A DNA stretch of 64,000 nt from Propionivibrio hellwigii (GCF_041770905.1 NZ_JBEUWX010000003.1:62001-126000), one strand, 5' to 3'. Positions 1 through 9,376 are shown, counted from the stretch's first letter. Numbers and translations: made by a program. The notes: generated by a model from the sequence alone, not told the origin.

Positions 1-1
1 A

Positions 2-850
2 TCCAGCCTGGCGCTGGCGGACGATCTGCCGCCGGCGGCTGCCAGCCTGCTGCGCGGCGAGCGCATCCTCATCGTGACCGGTTTCTGCATCCGGGCAGCG
101 ATGATCGGCGAGAATGACGGCCCGCCCGGCGCGCTGGCGCTGGCCGACGCGCTGCACCGGCTTGGCAAAAAAGTCACACTGATCACCGACCGGCACAGCG
201 CGGGGCTGCTGGCTGCCGCCGAGCCATTGTTCAAGGCCCAAGACGACGGCTGCCCCGCCTCATCCCAGCCGTTTCCGATCATCTCCCTGCCCGACGCGCA
301 GCGCCTGGCCGACCGCCAGATCGACGAAATCATCCGGACGCATCGCCCGACACACGTTCTCGCCATCGAGCGGCCGGGCAGCGCCCTGGATGGGCATCGC
401 TACTCAATGCGCGGCGAACGGCTCGACGACATCGTCCCCGCCGCCGACCGGCTGATGCCACCGGCGGAACGGCGGAACTACACGACGATCGCCATCGGCG
501 ACGGCGGCAACGAACTGGGGCTAGGTGCGCTGCGCAGCCGTCTGAAAAACCGGGTTGCCCACGGCGAACTGATTTTCTGCGCAACGCCCGCCGATTACGT
601 GATTCCGGCGGGGGTTTCCAACTGGGGCGGCCACGCCCTGGTCGCCGCGCTCTCCGTGCTTTCCGGCCGGCCGCTGCTGCGCCCGGTCATGCATGAGCAG
701 CGCGTGCTGGAAACCCTGCTTGCCGCCGGCGCGGTCGATGGCAGCCTGCGCCGGCGCGCGCTGTCCGTCGATGGCATCGGCTGGCATGAATACGCGCAGA
801 TATTGACGGCGCTGCACCGCGCGGTCGACGCAGCGTTGCAGGCGACGTAA
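2..850 (+). CDS. D-glutamate cyclase-like protein (DUF4392), 5' end outside the window
   Basis: The frame is open from the first bases of the window, so the gene starts upstream; the ATG-like codon at 74 is internal. The segment ILIVTGFCI followed by GENDGPPGALALADAL and LITD matches the DUF4392 family, related to mitochondrial D-glutamate cyclase, which converts D-glutamate to 5-oxo-D-proline. A second conserved block, AIGDGGNELGLG, lies near the middle. The C-terminus seems complete and ends with TAA at 848-850. Family assignment rests on motif recall; the exact substrate in this organism is unknown. Confidence 0.7.
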   Translation, partial: SSLALADDLPPAAASLLRGERILIVTGFCIRAAMIGENDGPPGALALADALHRLGKKVTLITDRHSAGLLAAAEPLFKAQDDGCPASSQPFPIISLPDAQRLADRQIDEIIRTHRPTHVLAIERPGSALDGHRYSMRGERLDDIVPAADRLMPPAERRNYTTIAIGDGGNELGLGALRSRLKNRVAHGELIFCATPADYVIPAGVSNWGGHALVAALSVLSGRPLLRPVMHEQRVLETLLAAGAVDGSLRRRALSVDGIGWHEYAQILTALHRAVDAALQAT

Positions 851-954
851 ACGCGGGCAAGGACAAGGGCCGCGAGCACAAAAGCACGCGCGACCTTCGC
901 CACCAAGCGCCTCGCCATACCTCGCCAGGCGGCGATTGAGGTCATCCCGGAGAC

Positions 955-1720
955 GATGCCCTGAAGCCCGTGTAAACAGGCCATCTCCGGGCACCCTGCC
1001 CGCTAGCCCTTTATTCATAAGGGCTTCAGAGGTGCCTACCCGGAGCGCCTTTATCCGCGCGGGGTTCGGGACCTCTTCCCGGCAGGGGAGAATTGGAAAA
1101 ATGCGTGGGGCGGAAGCGCAGGTGCATCTCCAAAAAGAGGTGGCCTGAAGCCCGCGTATTTAGGGCATCTCCGGTTACCCTGCCCGCCAGCCCTTTATTG
1201 ATAAGGGTTACAGAGGTGCCTGACCGGAAACGCCCTATCCACGCGGGTTTCCGGGTGTCTACCTAGAGCACCTTTATCCAAGTGGGGTTCAGAGCACCCG
1301 AAAATCCTCTCGCCCTTTGGGAGAGGAATTTGAAGAGAGGGTAAAAAAGATAAAAAGAGCGCAGGGGCAATATCAAATCCCATCTGAAATAACAGAAGCC
1401 AAGCCTTCGGCGTGTTGCCCTCTCTGCCCCTTCGGGGCATCTCCCCCACAAGGGGAGAATTAAAAACCCATCGGCCACCGACGCGACGGCTCCGTTACGT
1501 CTTTTCCCAAAGAGGTGCCCGCAAGCCCACGTATTTAGGGAATTTTCGGACACCCTACCCGCCAGCCCTTTATTTATAAGGGTTCCAGAGGCACCTGTTC
1601 GGAAGTCCTTTATCCATGCGGGTTTTAGAGGAGGTGACGGGAAATGCCCTGTTTACGCGGACTCTAGCGGCACCTTTCGGTAAGCACCCCTTCCAGATAG
1701 GTAAGCACGGAGCACCCTAA
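955..1720. repeat. Family A short-hairpin module array (thiC 5' side)
   Basis: The region between the first gene and thiC has no credible gene. It is built from repeated modules of 25-30 nt. Each is a small hairpin with an A/T-rich loop, such as CCCTT-TATTTAT-AAGGG or GCCC-GCGTATTTA-GGGC. Modules are joined by spacers such as CATCTCCGGGCACC and its complement-like form GAGGTGCC. A non-modular block lies at about 1295-1515 and recurs at about 4465-4690. The same module type recurs at ten or more intergenic sites in the window. Confidence 0.75.
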
Positions 1721-1924
1721 CCCCTTAGGCGCAGCCGCAGGCGCGGGGCGGCTTGGCGGAAGCAAGGGCTTGATTGTCTGAGCGCAGCGAGTTAATCAAG
1801 CCCGCCGCCAAGCGACCCGCGACAAGGGGTTTTCTGCGCCTGGGGTCGCCTTTCTTTGCTGACTTTCTTTGGCGAGGCAAAGAAAGTCAGCGGGGCGCGC
1901 TGCCGCTCAGCGCAACGGCATCAA
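1215..1924 (+). repeat. Long direct repeat, copy 1 (flanks thiC)
   Basis: About 700 bp here recur in the same order and orientation at 4389-5004: family A modules, a 220-bp block containing the run CTTTGGGAGAGGA, more modules, then a palindromic element that ends near CGCAACGGCATCAA. The copies have diverged by substitutions and small indels. Together they bracket the TPP riboswitch and thiC. Confidence 0.75.
1727..1892. repeat. Nested palindromic intergenic element, copy 1
   Basis: Nested inverted repeats are visible: an outer CCCTTAGGCGCAG against TCTGCGCCTGGGG, then GCTTGGCGG against CCGCCAAGC, then GGGCTTGATT against AATCAAGCCC. A separate hairpin follows, GCTGACTTTCTTT against AAAGAAAGTCAGC. 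A second copy lies at about 4785-4975. Sequences of this kind are, from memory, widespread between genes in betaproteobacteria. Short translated frames such as MSERSELIKPA arise from it and are not genes. Confidence 0.7.
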
Positions 1925-2023
1925 GAGAAGCCTCGCGGGTGGAGCCAGCGCCGTATTCTCCGTATTCCGGCAAAGTAAACCGCAACAGCTTGCCTTGCCG
2001 CGGCAATTCCAGTAGCGTGGCGA

Positions 2024-2104
2024 GGTATGGGGTGCTGCGCCTGAATTGACGCGGCTGAGAGAGTCCCTTTGAACCTGTACGGATAATGCCGTCGTAGGGA
2101 AGCC
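2024..2104 (+). promoter_or_regulatory. TPP riboswitch (thi box) upstream of thiC
   Basis: The conserved thi-box segments occur in order: GGGGTGC near 2029-2035, GCGGCTGAGA, then GAACCTG, GGATAATGCC and GTCGTAGGGA by 2100. This is the thiamine-pyrophosphate aptamer. It lies about 145 nt before the thiC start, so thiC is expected to be switched off when TPP is plentiful. Confidence 0.93.
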
Positions 2105-2248
2105 GATGTGGAATCATGGTTCGACCGGCCCGATTTCACCCTGTTTTCACTCTATTTCCAAGCTGTCCGGATCACTCAGCCGGGGCGCCCCTTGCCGGCA
2201 TCGCGCATCGAGCGATGCTTTTTCCACCACGAACCGCAAGGAGCCGCC

Positions 2249-4165
2249 ATGAACGCCAAGGAACCATTCATCGCCGCCGCCGCCCGCGTCGATGCGGCCG
2301 CCATCGAACCGTTGCCGAATTCGCGCAAAATCTACCTGGAGGGGAGCCGCCCGGACATTCGCGTGCCGATGCGCGAAATTGCGCAGAACGATACGCCGAC
2401 GGCATTTGGCGGCGAAAAGAATCCGCCGATTTTTGTTTACGACTGCTCCGGCCCCTACACCGACCCGCAGGCCGACATCGACATTCGGCGCGGGCTGCCC
2501 GCCCTGCGCGCCGGCTGGATTGCCGAACGCGGCGATACGCAAACGCTTCCCGGCCCTTCATCGGCCTATGGCCGGCAACGCGCTGCCGATGCTTCGCTCG
2601 ACGCGCTGCGTTTTCCCGGCCTGCGCCGCCAGCCATTGCGCGCCCGCACGGGGTGCAATGTCACGCAACTGCACTATGCCCGCCGGGGCATCATCACGCC
2701 GGAGATGGAATTCGTCGCCCTGCGTGAAAATCTCAACCGCGCCGCCTACCTCGAATCGCTACGCAAAACCGGCGAGAACGGCGGCAAAATGGCGGCACTG
2801 CTGACCCGCCAGCATCCGGGGCAAAGCTTCGGCGCATCGATTCCGCAGGACATCACGCCGGAATTCGTGCGCAGCGAAGTGGCGCGCGGGCGCGCCGTCA
2901 TCCCGGCCAACATCAACCATCCGGAAGCCGAGCCGATGATCATCGGCCGCAATTTTCTGACCAAGATCAACGCCAATATCGGCAATTCGGCGCTGGGTTC
3001 CTCGATCCAGGAAGAAGTCGAAAAAATGACCTGGGCGATCCGCTGGGGCGGCGACACGGTCATGGATCTGTCTACCGGAAAGAACATCCACGAAACGCGC
3101 GAATGGATCGTGCGCAATTCGCCGGTGCCGATCGGCACCGTGCCCATCTACCAGGCGCTGGAAAAGGTCGATGGCCGGGCCGAAGCGCTGACCTGGGAAA
3201 TCTTCCGCGACACGCTGATTGAGCAGGCCGAACAGGGCGTGGATTATTTCACCATCCACGCCGGCGTCCTGCTGCGCTATATCCCGCTTACCGCCCACCG
3301 CATGACCGGCATCGTCTCGCGCGGCGGCTCGATCATGGCCAAATGGTGCCTCGCCCACCATACGGAAAGCTTTCTCTACACGCATTTCGAGGAGATGTGC
3401 GAAATCATGAAAGCCTACGATGCCGCCTTCAGCCTCGGTGACGGCTTGCGCCCCGGCTCAATCTACGACGCCAACGATGACGCGCAGCTGGCTGAACTGA
3501 AGACGCTCGGCGAACTCACCGACATTGCCTGGAAGCACGACTGCCAGGTATTCATCGAAGGTCCCGGCCATGTGCCGATGCACCTCATCAAGGAAAACAT
3601 GGACCTGCAACTCAAATACTGCCGGGAAGCGCCGTTCTATACGCTCGGCCCGCTGACGACCGACATCGCGCCCGGCTACGACCACATCACCAGCGGCATC
3701 GGCGCGGCAATGATCGGCTGGTACGGCACAGCCATGCTCTGCTACGTCACGCCCAAGGAACATCTCGGCCTGCCCGACAAAAACGATGTGAAGGAAGGCA
3801 TCATCACCTACAAGCTCGCCGCCCATGCGGCCGACCTCGCCAAAGGCCATCCGGGCGCGCAGATCCGCGACAACGCCCTCTCCAAGGCGCGCTACGAATT
3901 TCGCTGGGAAGACCAGTTCAATCTGGGCCTCGACCCTGACCGGGCGCGCCAGTTTCACGACGAAACCCTGCCCAAGGAATCGGCCAAAATCGCGCATTTC
4001 TGCTCGATGTGCGGGCCGCATTTCTGCTCGATGAAAATCACGCAGGAAGTCCGCCACTTTGCCGCCGAACAAGGCATTGCGGAAAACGAAGCCATCGCCA
4101 AAGGCCTGGAAGCCAAGGCAATCGAGTTCGTCAAAAGCGGCGCCGAGATTTATCGCAAAGTGTAA
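2249..4165 (+). CDS. thiC: Phosphomethylpyrimidine synthase ThiC
   Basis: ThiC is a radical-SAM enzyme that rearranges aminoimidazole ribotide into the hydroxymethylpyrimidine phosphate moiety of thiamine. The protein has 638 residues, usual for the family. The C-terminal CSMCGPHFCSMK motif carries the iron-sulfur ligands Cys585, Cys588 and Cys593. I chose ATG 2249 because an AAGGAG ribosome site lies just upstream and the product begins MNAKEPF; the frame is open further upstream only through the riboswitch. The gene stands alone, with repeats on both sides, under a TPP riboswitch. Confidence 0.97.
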   Translation: MNAKEPFIAAAARVDAAAIEPLPNSRKIYLEGSRPDIRVPMREIAQNDTPTAFGGEKNPPIFVYDCSGPYTDPQADIDIRRGLPALRAGWIAERGDTQTLPGPSSAYGRQRAADASLDALRFPGLRRQPLRARTGCNVTQLHYARRGIITPEMEFVALRENLNRAAYLESLRKTGENGGKMAALLTRQHPGQSFGASIPQDITPEFVRSEVARGRAVIPANINHPEAEPMIIGRNFLTKINANIGNSALGSSIQEEVEKMTWAIRWGGDTVMDLSTGKNIHETREWIVRNSPVPIGTVPIYQALEKVDGRAEALTWEIFRDTLIEQAEQGVDYFTIHAGVLLRYIPLTAHRMTGIVSRGGSIMAKWCLAHHTESFLYTHFEEMCEIMKAYDAAFSLGDGLRPGSIYDANDDAQLAELKTLGELTDIAWKHDCQVFIEGPGHVPMHLIKENMDLQLKYCREAPFYTLGPLTTDIAPGYDHITSGIGAAMIGWYGTAMLCYVTPKEHLGLPDKNDVKEGIITYKLAAHAADLAKGHPGAQIRDNALSKARYEFRWEDQFNLGLDPDRARQFHDETLPKESAKIAHFCSMCGPHFCSMKITQEVRHFAAEQGIAENEAIAKGLEAKAIEFVKSGAEIYRKV

Positions 4166-4179
4166 GCGGCTACACCCCT

Positions 4180-4780
4180 GCCCCGAAGCCTTTGTATTTA
4201 GGGTATCTCCGGGGTGATTGATAGCGGCTTCCTTTACCAAAATACGGCGTTGGCTTGCCTTGTCTTTTAGCAAAATCGAGCCGCTATATTTAGGGCGTCT
4301 CAAATATGGGTGCCCTGAACCCGGCGTATTTAGGACATCTCCGGCACCCCTGCCCTGAAGCCCTTTATTTATAAGTGTCTCAGAGGCACCTGCCCGGAAA
4401 TAGCCTATCTACACGGGGTTCCGAGCACCTGCCTAGAGCACCTTTATCTACACGGTTCGGAGCACCCCAAAAACCCCTTACCCTTTGGGAGAGGATAAAA
4501 AGGCAAATAAAGCGCAGGAGAAAAATCAAATCCCATCTGAAGTAACAGAAGCCAAGCCTTTGGCGTGTTGCCCTCTCTGCCCCTTTGGGGCATCTCCCCC
4601 ACAGGGGGAGAATTAAAAACCCATCGACCGCCGATGCGACGGTTCCGTGACGCCTTCTCCAAAAGGGGCTGCCCGCCAGCCCGCGTATTTAGGGCATCTC
4701 CGAGGGGTATGCCCTGAAACCCTTTATTTATAAGGGGTTGCGGGCATATCCCTTTACGTATTCGATCACTACGAAGTACC
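4180..4780. repeat. Family A hairpin module array (thiC 3' side)
   Basis: The space between thiC and the NlpC gene (4166-5449) holds no credible gene. This part repeats the modules seen before thiC, with hairpins such as CCCTTTATTTATAAG and spacers such as CATCTCCGG. The non-modular block with CTTTGGGAGAGGA lies at about 4465-4690. Confidence 0.72.
4222..4287. repeat. Family B element with TAGCGG-type terminal inverted repeats
   Basis: A 66-bp element begins TAGCGGCTTCCTTTACCAA and ends with CGAGCCGCTA. Its ends are inverted copies of each other (TAGCGGCT and AGCCGCTA). It is embedded in a family A array and is shorter than the 97-100 bp members elsewhere. Confidence 0.65.
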
Positions 4781-5004
4781 AAAAAACCCCTTAGGCGCAG
4801 CCGCAGGCGCGGGGGAGCTTGGCGGAAGCAAGGGCTTGATTGTTTGAGCGCAGCGAGTTAATCAAGCCCGCCGACAAGCAAACCCGCGACAAGGAGTCTT
4901 CTGCGCCTCGGGGTCGTTTTTCTTTGCTAACTTTCTTTGGCGAGATAAAGAAAGAAGGTAGGAAAGTCAGCGGGGCGCGCTGCCGCTCAGCGCAACGGCA
5001 TCAA
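4389..5004 (+). repeat. Long direct repeat, copy 2 (flanks thiC)
   Basis: Second copy of the segment at 1215-1924, same orientation and module order, including the palindromic element at about 4785-4975 with GGGCTTGATT against AATCAAGCCC. It is somewhat shorter than copy 1 because of internal indels. Confidence 0.75.
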
Positions 5005-5079
5005 AAGGAGTTTCGTGGGCAGAAATCAACGCGCATGCTGTAATGCTGTAGCGATTCTTGTTTTTTAGTTTTAGTGCAC

Positions 5080-5370
5080 CTGCCTTGCAGTCCTTTATCC
5101 GCGCGGGTTTCTGGACATCTCCCCCACAGGGAGAATTGGAAAAACTCAGGGGGCGGAAGCGCAGGCGCATCTCCAGAAAGAGGTGGCCTGAAGCCCACGT
5201 ATTTAGGGCATCTCCGAGAGAGGTGCTCTGAACCCCTTATAAAAAGGGCATCTCAGAGCACCCTGCCCGCTAGCCCTTTATTTACAAGGTTTCCAGAGGC
5301 GCCCACCCGGAAACGCCCTATCCACGCGGGGTTCAGAGCGCCTTTATCCACGCGGGCTACAGCGGCGCCA
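5080..5370. repeat. Family A hairpin module array before the NlpC lipoprotein gene
   Basis: Modules of the same type continue here, for example CCTTTATCCGCGCGGG, GCCCACGTATTTAGGGC and CCCTTTATTTACAAGG. They end about 80 bp before the next gene. Part of this stretch (about 5105-5200) recurs nearly verbatim at about 8720-8820. Confidence 0.7.
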
Positions 5371-5449
5371 GCGGGAAACGCCGGCGACGTTCATTCCGCC
5401 GATACCGCCGCGGCAAGGAAAATGGCGGCGGTTTCGCTATACTCCGCCC

Positions 5450-5953
5450 ATGCATAAATCGTTCTCTCCCTCTCTGCGCAGGCTGCCGCTGCTGGCGGTA
5501 CTGCTGGTCTGCTTCCTGCTCGGCGCTTGCAGCAGCCTGTCCACGATACGGTACAAGCCGCGCGGCCCGGAAAGCGGCAAAGGCAGCGAAGTTGTCCTAT
5601 TCGCGCTGGGGCTTATCGACACCGGCTATCGCTTTGGCGGCAAGAACCCGGAAGCGGGACTCGATTGCAGCGGCATGGTCGCCTACATCTATGACCGCTC
5701 TCTCGGCCTCAAGGTGAGCGGCAGCGCCGCTGACATCGCCCGCCGCGGCCAGCCCATCGACCGCAGCCAGTTGCGCCCCGGCGATCTGGTCTTTTTCAAC
5801 ACGCGCAATGCGCCGCTCTCGCATGTGGGCGTTTATATCGGCAACAACCGTTTCGTACATGCCCCCTCCACCAACGGACGGGTGCGCATCGACAGCATGC
5901 ACAGCCGTTACTTCGCCCAGCGCTACGAAACGGCGCGCAGCTACTTCGACTAA
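5450..5953 (+). CDS. NlpC/P60 family lipoprotein, probable cell-wall endopeptidase
   Basis: This 167-residue protein starts with a lipoprotein signal peptide; the lipobox LGAC places the modified cysteine at 27. The rest is an NlpC/P60 domain with the catalytic triad visible: Cys73 in LDCSGMV, His125 in LSHVGVYIG and His137 in FVHAPS. Such enzymes usually cut stem-peptide bonds in peptidoglycan and sit at the membrane facing the periplasm. A TATACT hexamer at 5438-5443 lies so close to the ATG that a leaderless transcript is possible, but no good -35 is seen. It is a single gene, not an operon member. Confidence 0.9.
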   Translation: MHKSFSPSLRRLPLLAVLLVCFLLGACSSLSTIRYKPRGPESGKGSEVVLFALGLIDTGYRFGGKNPEAGLDCSGMVAYIYDRSLGLKVSGSAADIARRGQPIDRSQLRPGDLVFFNTRNAPLSHVGVYIGNNRFVHAPSTNGRVRIDSMHSRYFAQRYETARSYFD

Positions 5954-6322
5954 AGCGCCATCGCGGGAGAAGTGATACGGCAGATCTCCGGGCGATCTGC
6001 CCGTCCGGCGGATATGCTTAGCCTTCCGCGAGCAATTCGGGAAAACGCTTTAGATCGGCATTGCCGGTATTAACGACGATGTTCATGCGCTTGCCGCGCA
6101 CTTCCCTTTCATCGTCCGGATGCCAGTGAGGGAAAGGCCTCCGGGCAGCGGCCGCCGCGTTATCGCCAAAAGCAGGTGCTCCCGGCATGCGCAGAATCCT
6201 CGCTGATATTGAAATGAATCGATAATCCACGCGGATGTTGCCAGCCGTGCGGGCGGCGTCAGAAGACGAAGCCTCAAAAAACGGCGCGCTAAAAGACGAC
6301 GCGCCAAAAGACGGGGCGCGCA
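5954..6322. other. Convergent gap; one hairpin, no supported gene
   Basis: Between the convergent ends of the NlpC and sensor kinase genes there is a perfect 8-bp hairpin, GGCAGATC against GATCTGCC at 5979-6001, without a clear T-run. A minus-strand frame (6018-6326) begins in an ATGA overlap with the kinase stop. It has no ribosome site and an Ala/Ser-rich unrecognised sequence, so I do not call it. Confidence 0.5.
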
Positions 6323-7654
6323 TCATGCCGATTCAAAAACCAGCCTCACCTTCAATCCTTTCGGGAACTGCGTCGCGTCGCCCAGCTCGAGCCGCGCCCC
6401 AAGTCTTTGGGCGATCGCCTGGACGATGGATAGCCCGAGTCCTGAGCCTGTTTGCCCGCTGCCCAGCACGCGGTAGAAGGGGTCGAGCACGCGTTCGCGC
6501 TCGGCGGCGGGAATGCCGACGCCGTTGTCTTCCACCTCCAGGATGACTTGCCGCCCTGCTTGCCGGACGGATAAATCCACCCGCCCGCCATCGGGGGTAT
6601 AGCGGATGGCGTTATCCGCCAGGTTGCGCACCAGGGTGAACAAATCCATTTCGTGCGCCAGCACCCTGGCGTCCGGGCCGTCGACCATGCCGATGTCCAG
6701 CGATTTGGCCTCGGCCAGCGGCAGCAGATCTTCGAGCACGCGCCGGTACACGCCGCGAACGGAGACGGCCTGCGCCGGCGCCGGCACGGCGCTTTGCGCC
6801 CGCGCCAGACTGAGCAGTTGTTCGAGCAGTTTGCGGCCACGCTCGATGCCTTGGCGCAGCGTTGCCAGGCGCTGTCGCGCTTCGTCGGACATTTCAGCGG
6901 CATTGAGGCGTTCCGCCTGGAGGGAAAGCGCCGTCAGCGGCGAGCGCAGCTCGTGGGCGGCATCGGCGACAAAGCGGCGTTGACTTTCCATCGCCTCGCC
7001 AACGCGCCCAAGCAGGCGATTGATCGCGTTGACAAAGGGCTGGATTTCCGACGACAGATTGACGGTCTGCAAGGGATGTAGTGCCTGCTCATTGCGCGCA
7101 TCGACTTCCGCCGCCAGTTGGGCGACCGGGCGCAGCATCTTGCGCAGCAGGTAGGTGACGACCAGCAGCAGGGTGGGCGCCAGAATCAGCAGCGGCAAGA
7201 CGGTCAGAAAGGCGCTGTCCTGCGCAATTTCATCGCGCACTTCGGTTTCCTGGGCGACGGCGATACGCTGCCCGTCACGCAGTGTCCGGATCAGGACGCG
7301 GTAGGTGTCGCCACGCAGCTTCAGGGTATGCTTGCCGTCTTTCAGATGATCCGGAATCGGCAAGCTGCGTTTGGCCGCTTTGCCGCGCGGCGCAAGCAGC
7401 TGGATGACCAGATCCGAATCGTCGTCGTCGCGCTTGCCGTTCAGCTCCATCAGCGCCAGCGCCGCCGCAGGCTGGTTCTGCACAAAGGCCGCAACCTGCG
7501 AGAGCATGTCGTCCTGCAATTCATGGGCTTCCTCAAACGCGCTGTAGAAGGAAAAGGCCCCCGCCACCAGCGCCATCGAGACAATGGCCGCCGACAAGGC
7601 CAGCGCCAGGCGGAAGTAAATGGAATGCTTCAGGCGTTCTTTGCAACCATCCAT
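6323..7654 (-). CDS. Two-component sensor histidine kinase, QseC/PmrB-like
   Basis: The protein has 443 residues. A first membrane helix lies at about 17-38, a periplasmic sensor region rich in acidic residues at about 40-145, a second helix at about 148-170, then a HAMP-like linker. The dimerisation domain has the phosphate-accepting His234 in DAAHELRSPLTA. The ATPase domain shows the N box (NLADNAIRYTPDGG), the DNGVGI box and GSGLGLSI. It overlaps the upstream response-regulator gene by 25 bp, so the two are translated together. The signal is not evident; acidic periplasmic patches occur in metal or cationic-peptide sensors, but that is only a hint. Confidence 0.92.
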   Translation of the reverse strand: MDGCKERLKHSIYFRLALALSAAIVSMALVAGAFSFYSAFEEAHELQDDMLSQVAAFVQNQPAAALALMELNGKRDDDDSDLVIQLLAPRGKAAKRSLPIPDHLKDGKHTLKLRGDTYRVLIRTLRDGQRIAVAQETEVRDEIAQDSAFLTVLPLLILAPTLLLVVTYLLRKMLRPVAQLAAEVDARNEQALHPLQTVNLSSEIQPFVNAINRLLGRVGEAMESQRRFVADAAHELRSPLTALSLQAERLNAAEMSDEARQRLATLRQGIERGRKLLEQLLSLARAQSAVPAPAQAVSVRGVYRRVLEDLLPLAEAKSLDIGMVDGPDARVLAHEMDLFTLVRNLADNAIRYTPDGGRVDLSVRQAGRQVILEVEDNGVGIPAAERERVLDPFYRVLGSGQTGSGLGLSIVQAIAQRLGARLELGDATQFPKGLKVRLVFESA

Positions 7655-8295
7655 CCCGCACCCCGTACATTTTTAATGGCATCGCTGCCGAGTTTCTTGC
7701 GCAGGGCGTGAATCAGGAAATCAATGGCATTGCTTTCCACCTCTTCGCCCCAGCCATAGACGCGCTCCTCCAGATCGGCGCGCGAGAGGATCGCCCCCGG
7801 CCGCACCATCAGCGCCTGCAACAGCGCAAATTCGCGGCTCGACAGCGGCACGGCCTCACCCCCGCGAACCGTCGCTTCATGCGTTGCCGGGTCGAGCGTC
7901 AAACAGGCGCTGACCAGCACCGGCGCAGCGCGGCCGCCCTTGCGGCGGAGTACGGCGCGCATGCGCGCCAGCAATTCAGACATGGCAAACGGTTTGAGCA
8001 CGTAATCGTCGGCGCCGTCGTCCAATCCGCGGATACGGTCATCCAGCCCATCGCGGGCCGTCATGATGAGCACCGGCATCGGATCATCCTTGCGCCGGAT
8101 CGCGCGCAGCACTTCCAGGCCGTCCTTGCCAGGCAGCCCCAGATCAAGCAGCACCAGATCGTAGCGTTGCACCGCCAGCGCGGACAGTGCCGCCACGCCA
8201 TCCCGCACCCAGTCAGCCGCATAGGCCGCATCCTTCAGCGCAGACTGTACGGCGCTGCCAATCATGGCATCATCTTCAACCAGAAGCACACGCAC
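7630..8295 (-). CDS. OmpR/PhoB-family response regulator, QseB/PmrA-like
   Basis: This 221-residue regulator pairs with the kinase gene it overlaps. The receiver domain has the acidic pocket VEDD (residues 6-9), phosphoacceptor Asp51 in LLDLGLPGKDG and Lys101 in VLKPF. The C-terminal half is a winged-helix DNA-binding domain ending in IKNVRGAGWMV. I chose the GTG at 8295 because GAGGAG lies seven bases upstream and the product starts MRVLLVEDD, the normal family start. The frame is open further upstream but that extension has no domain content. Confidence 0.92.
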   Translation of the reverse strand: MRVLLVEDDAMIGSAVQSALKDAAYAADWVRDGVAALSALAVQRYDLVLLDLGLPGKDGLEVLRAIRRKDDPMPVLIMTARDGLDDRIRGLDDGADDYVLKPFAMSELLARMRAVLRRKGGRAAPVLVSACLTLDPATHEATVRGGEAVPLSSREFALLQALMVRPGAILSRADLEERVYGWGEEVESNAIDFLIHALRKKLGSDAIKNVRGAGWMVAKNA

Positions 8296-8420
8296 GAAAA
8301 ACTCCTCTATCACGAAAAAAGACAAGCTGCGGCAAGGCTGCCCGCGAAAGCGCATGATACGCAGACAAACTTAGCCGCGCATTAGGGCGCTTTATTAGCC
8401 CCCACCCGCTCTTAAAAAAA

Positions 8421-8489
8421 CAGGGCAAAAAACATAAAATGCCCGGAACCCCTTTAAAAATAAGGGCCTCACGGCATCAAAAAATATAA
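8421..8489. repeat. Family C palindromic element
   Basis: A palindrome-like element of about 65 bp runs from CAGGGCAAAAAACATAAAATG to GGCATCAAAAAATATAAG. Similar elements occur at about 19765, 20050, 25949 and 43212. The inverted halves ATAAAATGCCC and GGGCAT-CAAAAAACATAA could form a strong bidirectional hairpin with T-runs. Confidence 0.65.
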
Positions 8490-8689
8490 GTTAGAAAATT
8501 ACGCTCTGCCGCCGTGCATCTCGCACTCCTTTTTAAAGGGGGCGCCGCCCAAAGGGCGGAGGGGTTTTCGCTCTTTTCACTCGCCTTGCCCTCTCTCCTG
8601 CCCTTTCCCATGCATAGACCGGACACATAGGTAACAGCGTGCGAAAACATGGGTAACACTTCCCCCGTCCTCGCCGATAAAAAAACTCA

Positions 8690-8980
8690 TGCTCTGAAGT
8701 CCTTTATCCACGCGGGTTTGGGGCATCTTCCCAACAGGGGGAGAATTGGAAAAACGCGGGGGACGGAAGCGCAGGTGTATCTCCAAAAAGAGGTGGCCTG
8801 AAGCCCGTGTATTTAGTGCATCTCCGAGGGGTATGCTCTGGAGCCCTTGTAAACAGGGCATCTTCGACACCCCTACCCTGAAGCCCTTTATTTATAAGGA
8901 CTCCAGAGGCGCCTGCCCGCAAACGCCCTATCCACGCGGGTTCCGAAGGGTGCCCTGAAACCCTTTATCCATGCGGACGC
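8690..8980. repeat. Family A hairpin module array upstream of ubiK
   Basis: The space 8296-9097 holds a family C element, a stretch without recognisable content (8490-8689), then this array. Modules such as CCTTTATCCACGCGGG, GCCCGTGTATTTAG and CCCTTTATTTATAAGG are visible. The part at about 8720-8820 matches about 5105-5200. Confidence 0.7.
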
Positions 8981-9097
8981 CGGCGATACTTGCCAGCCAG
9001 TAGCCGGCGTGTCGCCGGCCGGAAGAAGGCGTGTGCTAGACTCTTTGCCGCTGCTTTTCCGACTCTTTTCGTTCCGCTCCCCACTGAAAGCGCCGCC

Positions 9098-9367
9098 ATG
9101 ATCGACTCCAAATTCTTCGACGAACTTAGCAAGCACTTGAGCGCCGTCATTGCCGCCAGCCCCGCCGCCGATATCGAAAAAAACATCCGCGCCCTGCTTT
9201 CCGGCGTGTTTACCCGACTCGACCTCGTAACGCGCGAGGAATTCGACGTGCAGGCGAACATACTGCAACGCACGCGCGCCAACCTCCAGGCGCTGGAAAC
9301 CCGCGTGGCGCAAATGGAGCGGGCCGTGGGAGAAGAAAAAACGGTTCTCGCCCATAACCCGGAATAG
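9098..9367 (+). CDS. ubiK: UbiK-family accessory factor for ubiquinone biosynthesis (BMFP/YqiC)
   Basis: The product has 89 residues, starts MIDSKFFDELSKHL and has an amphipathic N-terminus, a short linker and a long C-terminal coiled coil (EFDVQANILQRTRANLQALE). This is the layout of UbiK/YqiC, a trimeric membrane-fusogenic protein that assists ubiquinone synthesis under air. I chose ATG 9098; upstream in-frame codons lie in non-coding DNA. In other betaproteobacteria I recall this gene next to the comM/yifB gene; here two other genes and a gap lie between them. Confidence 0.85.
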   Translation: MIDSKFFDELSKHLSAVIAASPAADIEKNIRALLSGVFTRLDLVTREEFDVQANILQRTRANLQALETRVAQMERAVGEEKTVLAHNPE

Positions 9368-9376
9368 CGCCTTTCC

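Noticed and set aside
955..1720. CRISPR array
   Set aside because: Repeats are short hairpin modules of variable order without uniform direct repeats, unique spacers or nearby cas genes.
1774..2049. Frame encoding MSERSELIKPA-type protein
   Set aside because: It runs through a palindromic intergenic repeat with a second copy at 4840; such frames are a common by-product of this repeat.
6018..6326. Minus-strand 102-residue frame in ATGA overlap with the sensor kinase
   Set aside because: No ribosome site, low-complexity Ala/Ser start and no recognised domain; the overlap alone is weak support.
8610..8680. Possible insertion-sequence end (CATAGGTAACAG and CATGGGTAACAC motifs)
   Set aside because: Two similar short motifs only; no transposase, no matching opposite end and no target duplication seen.
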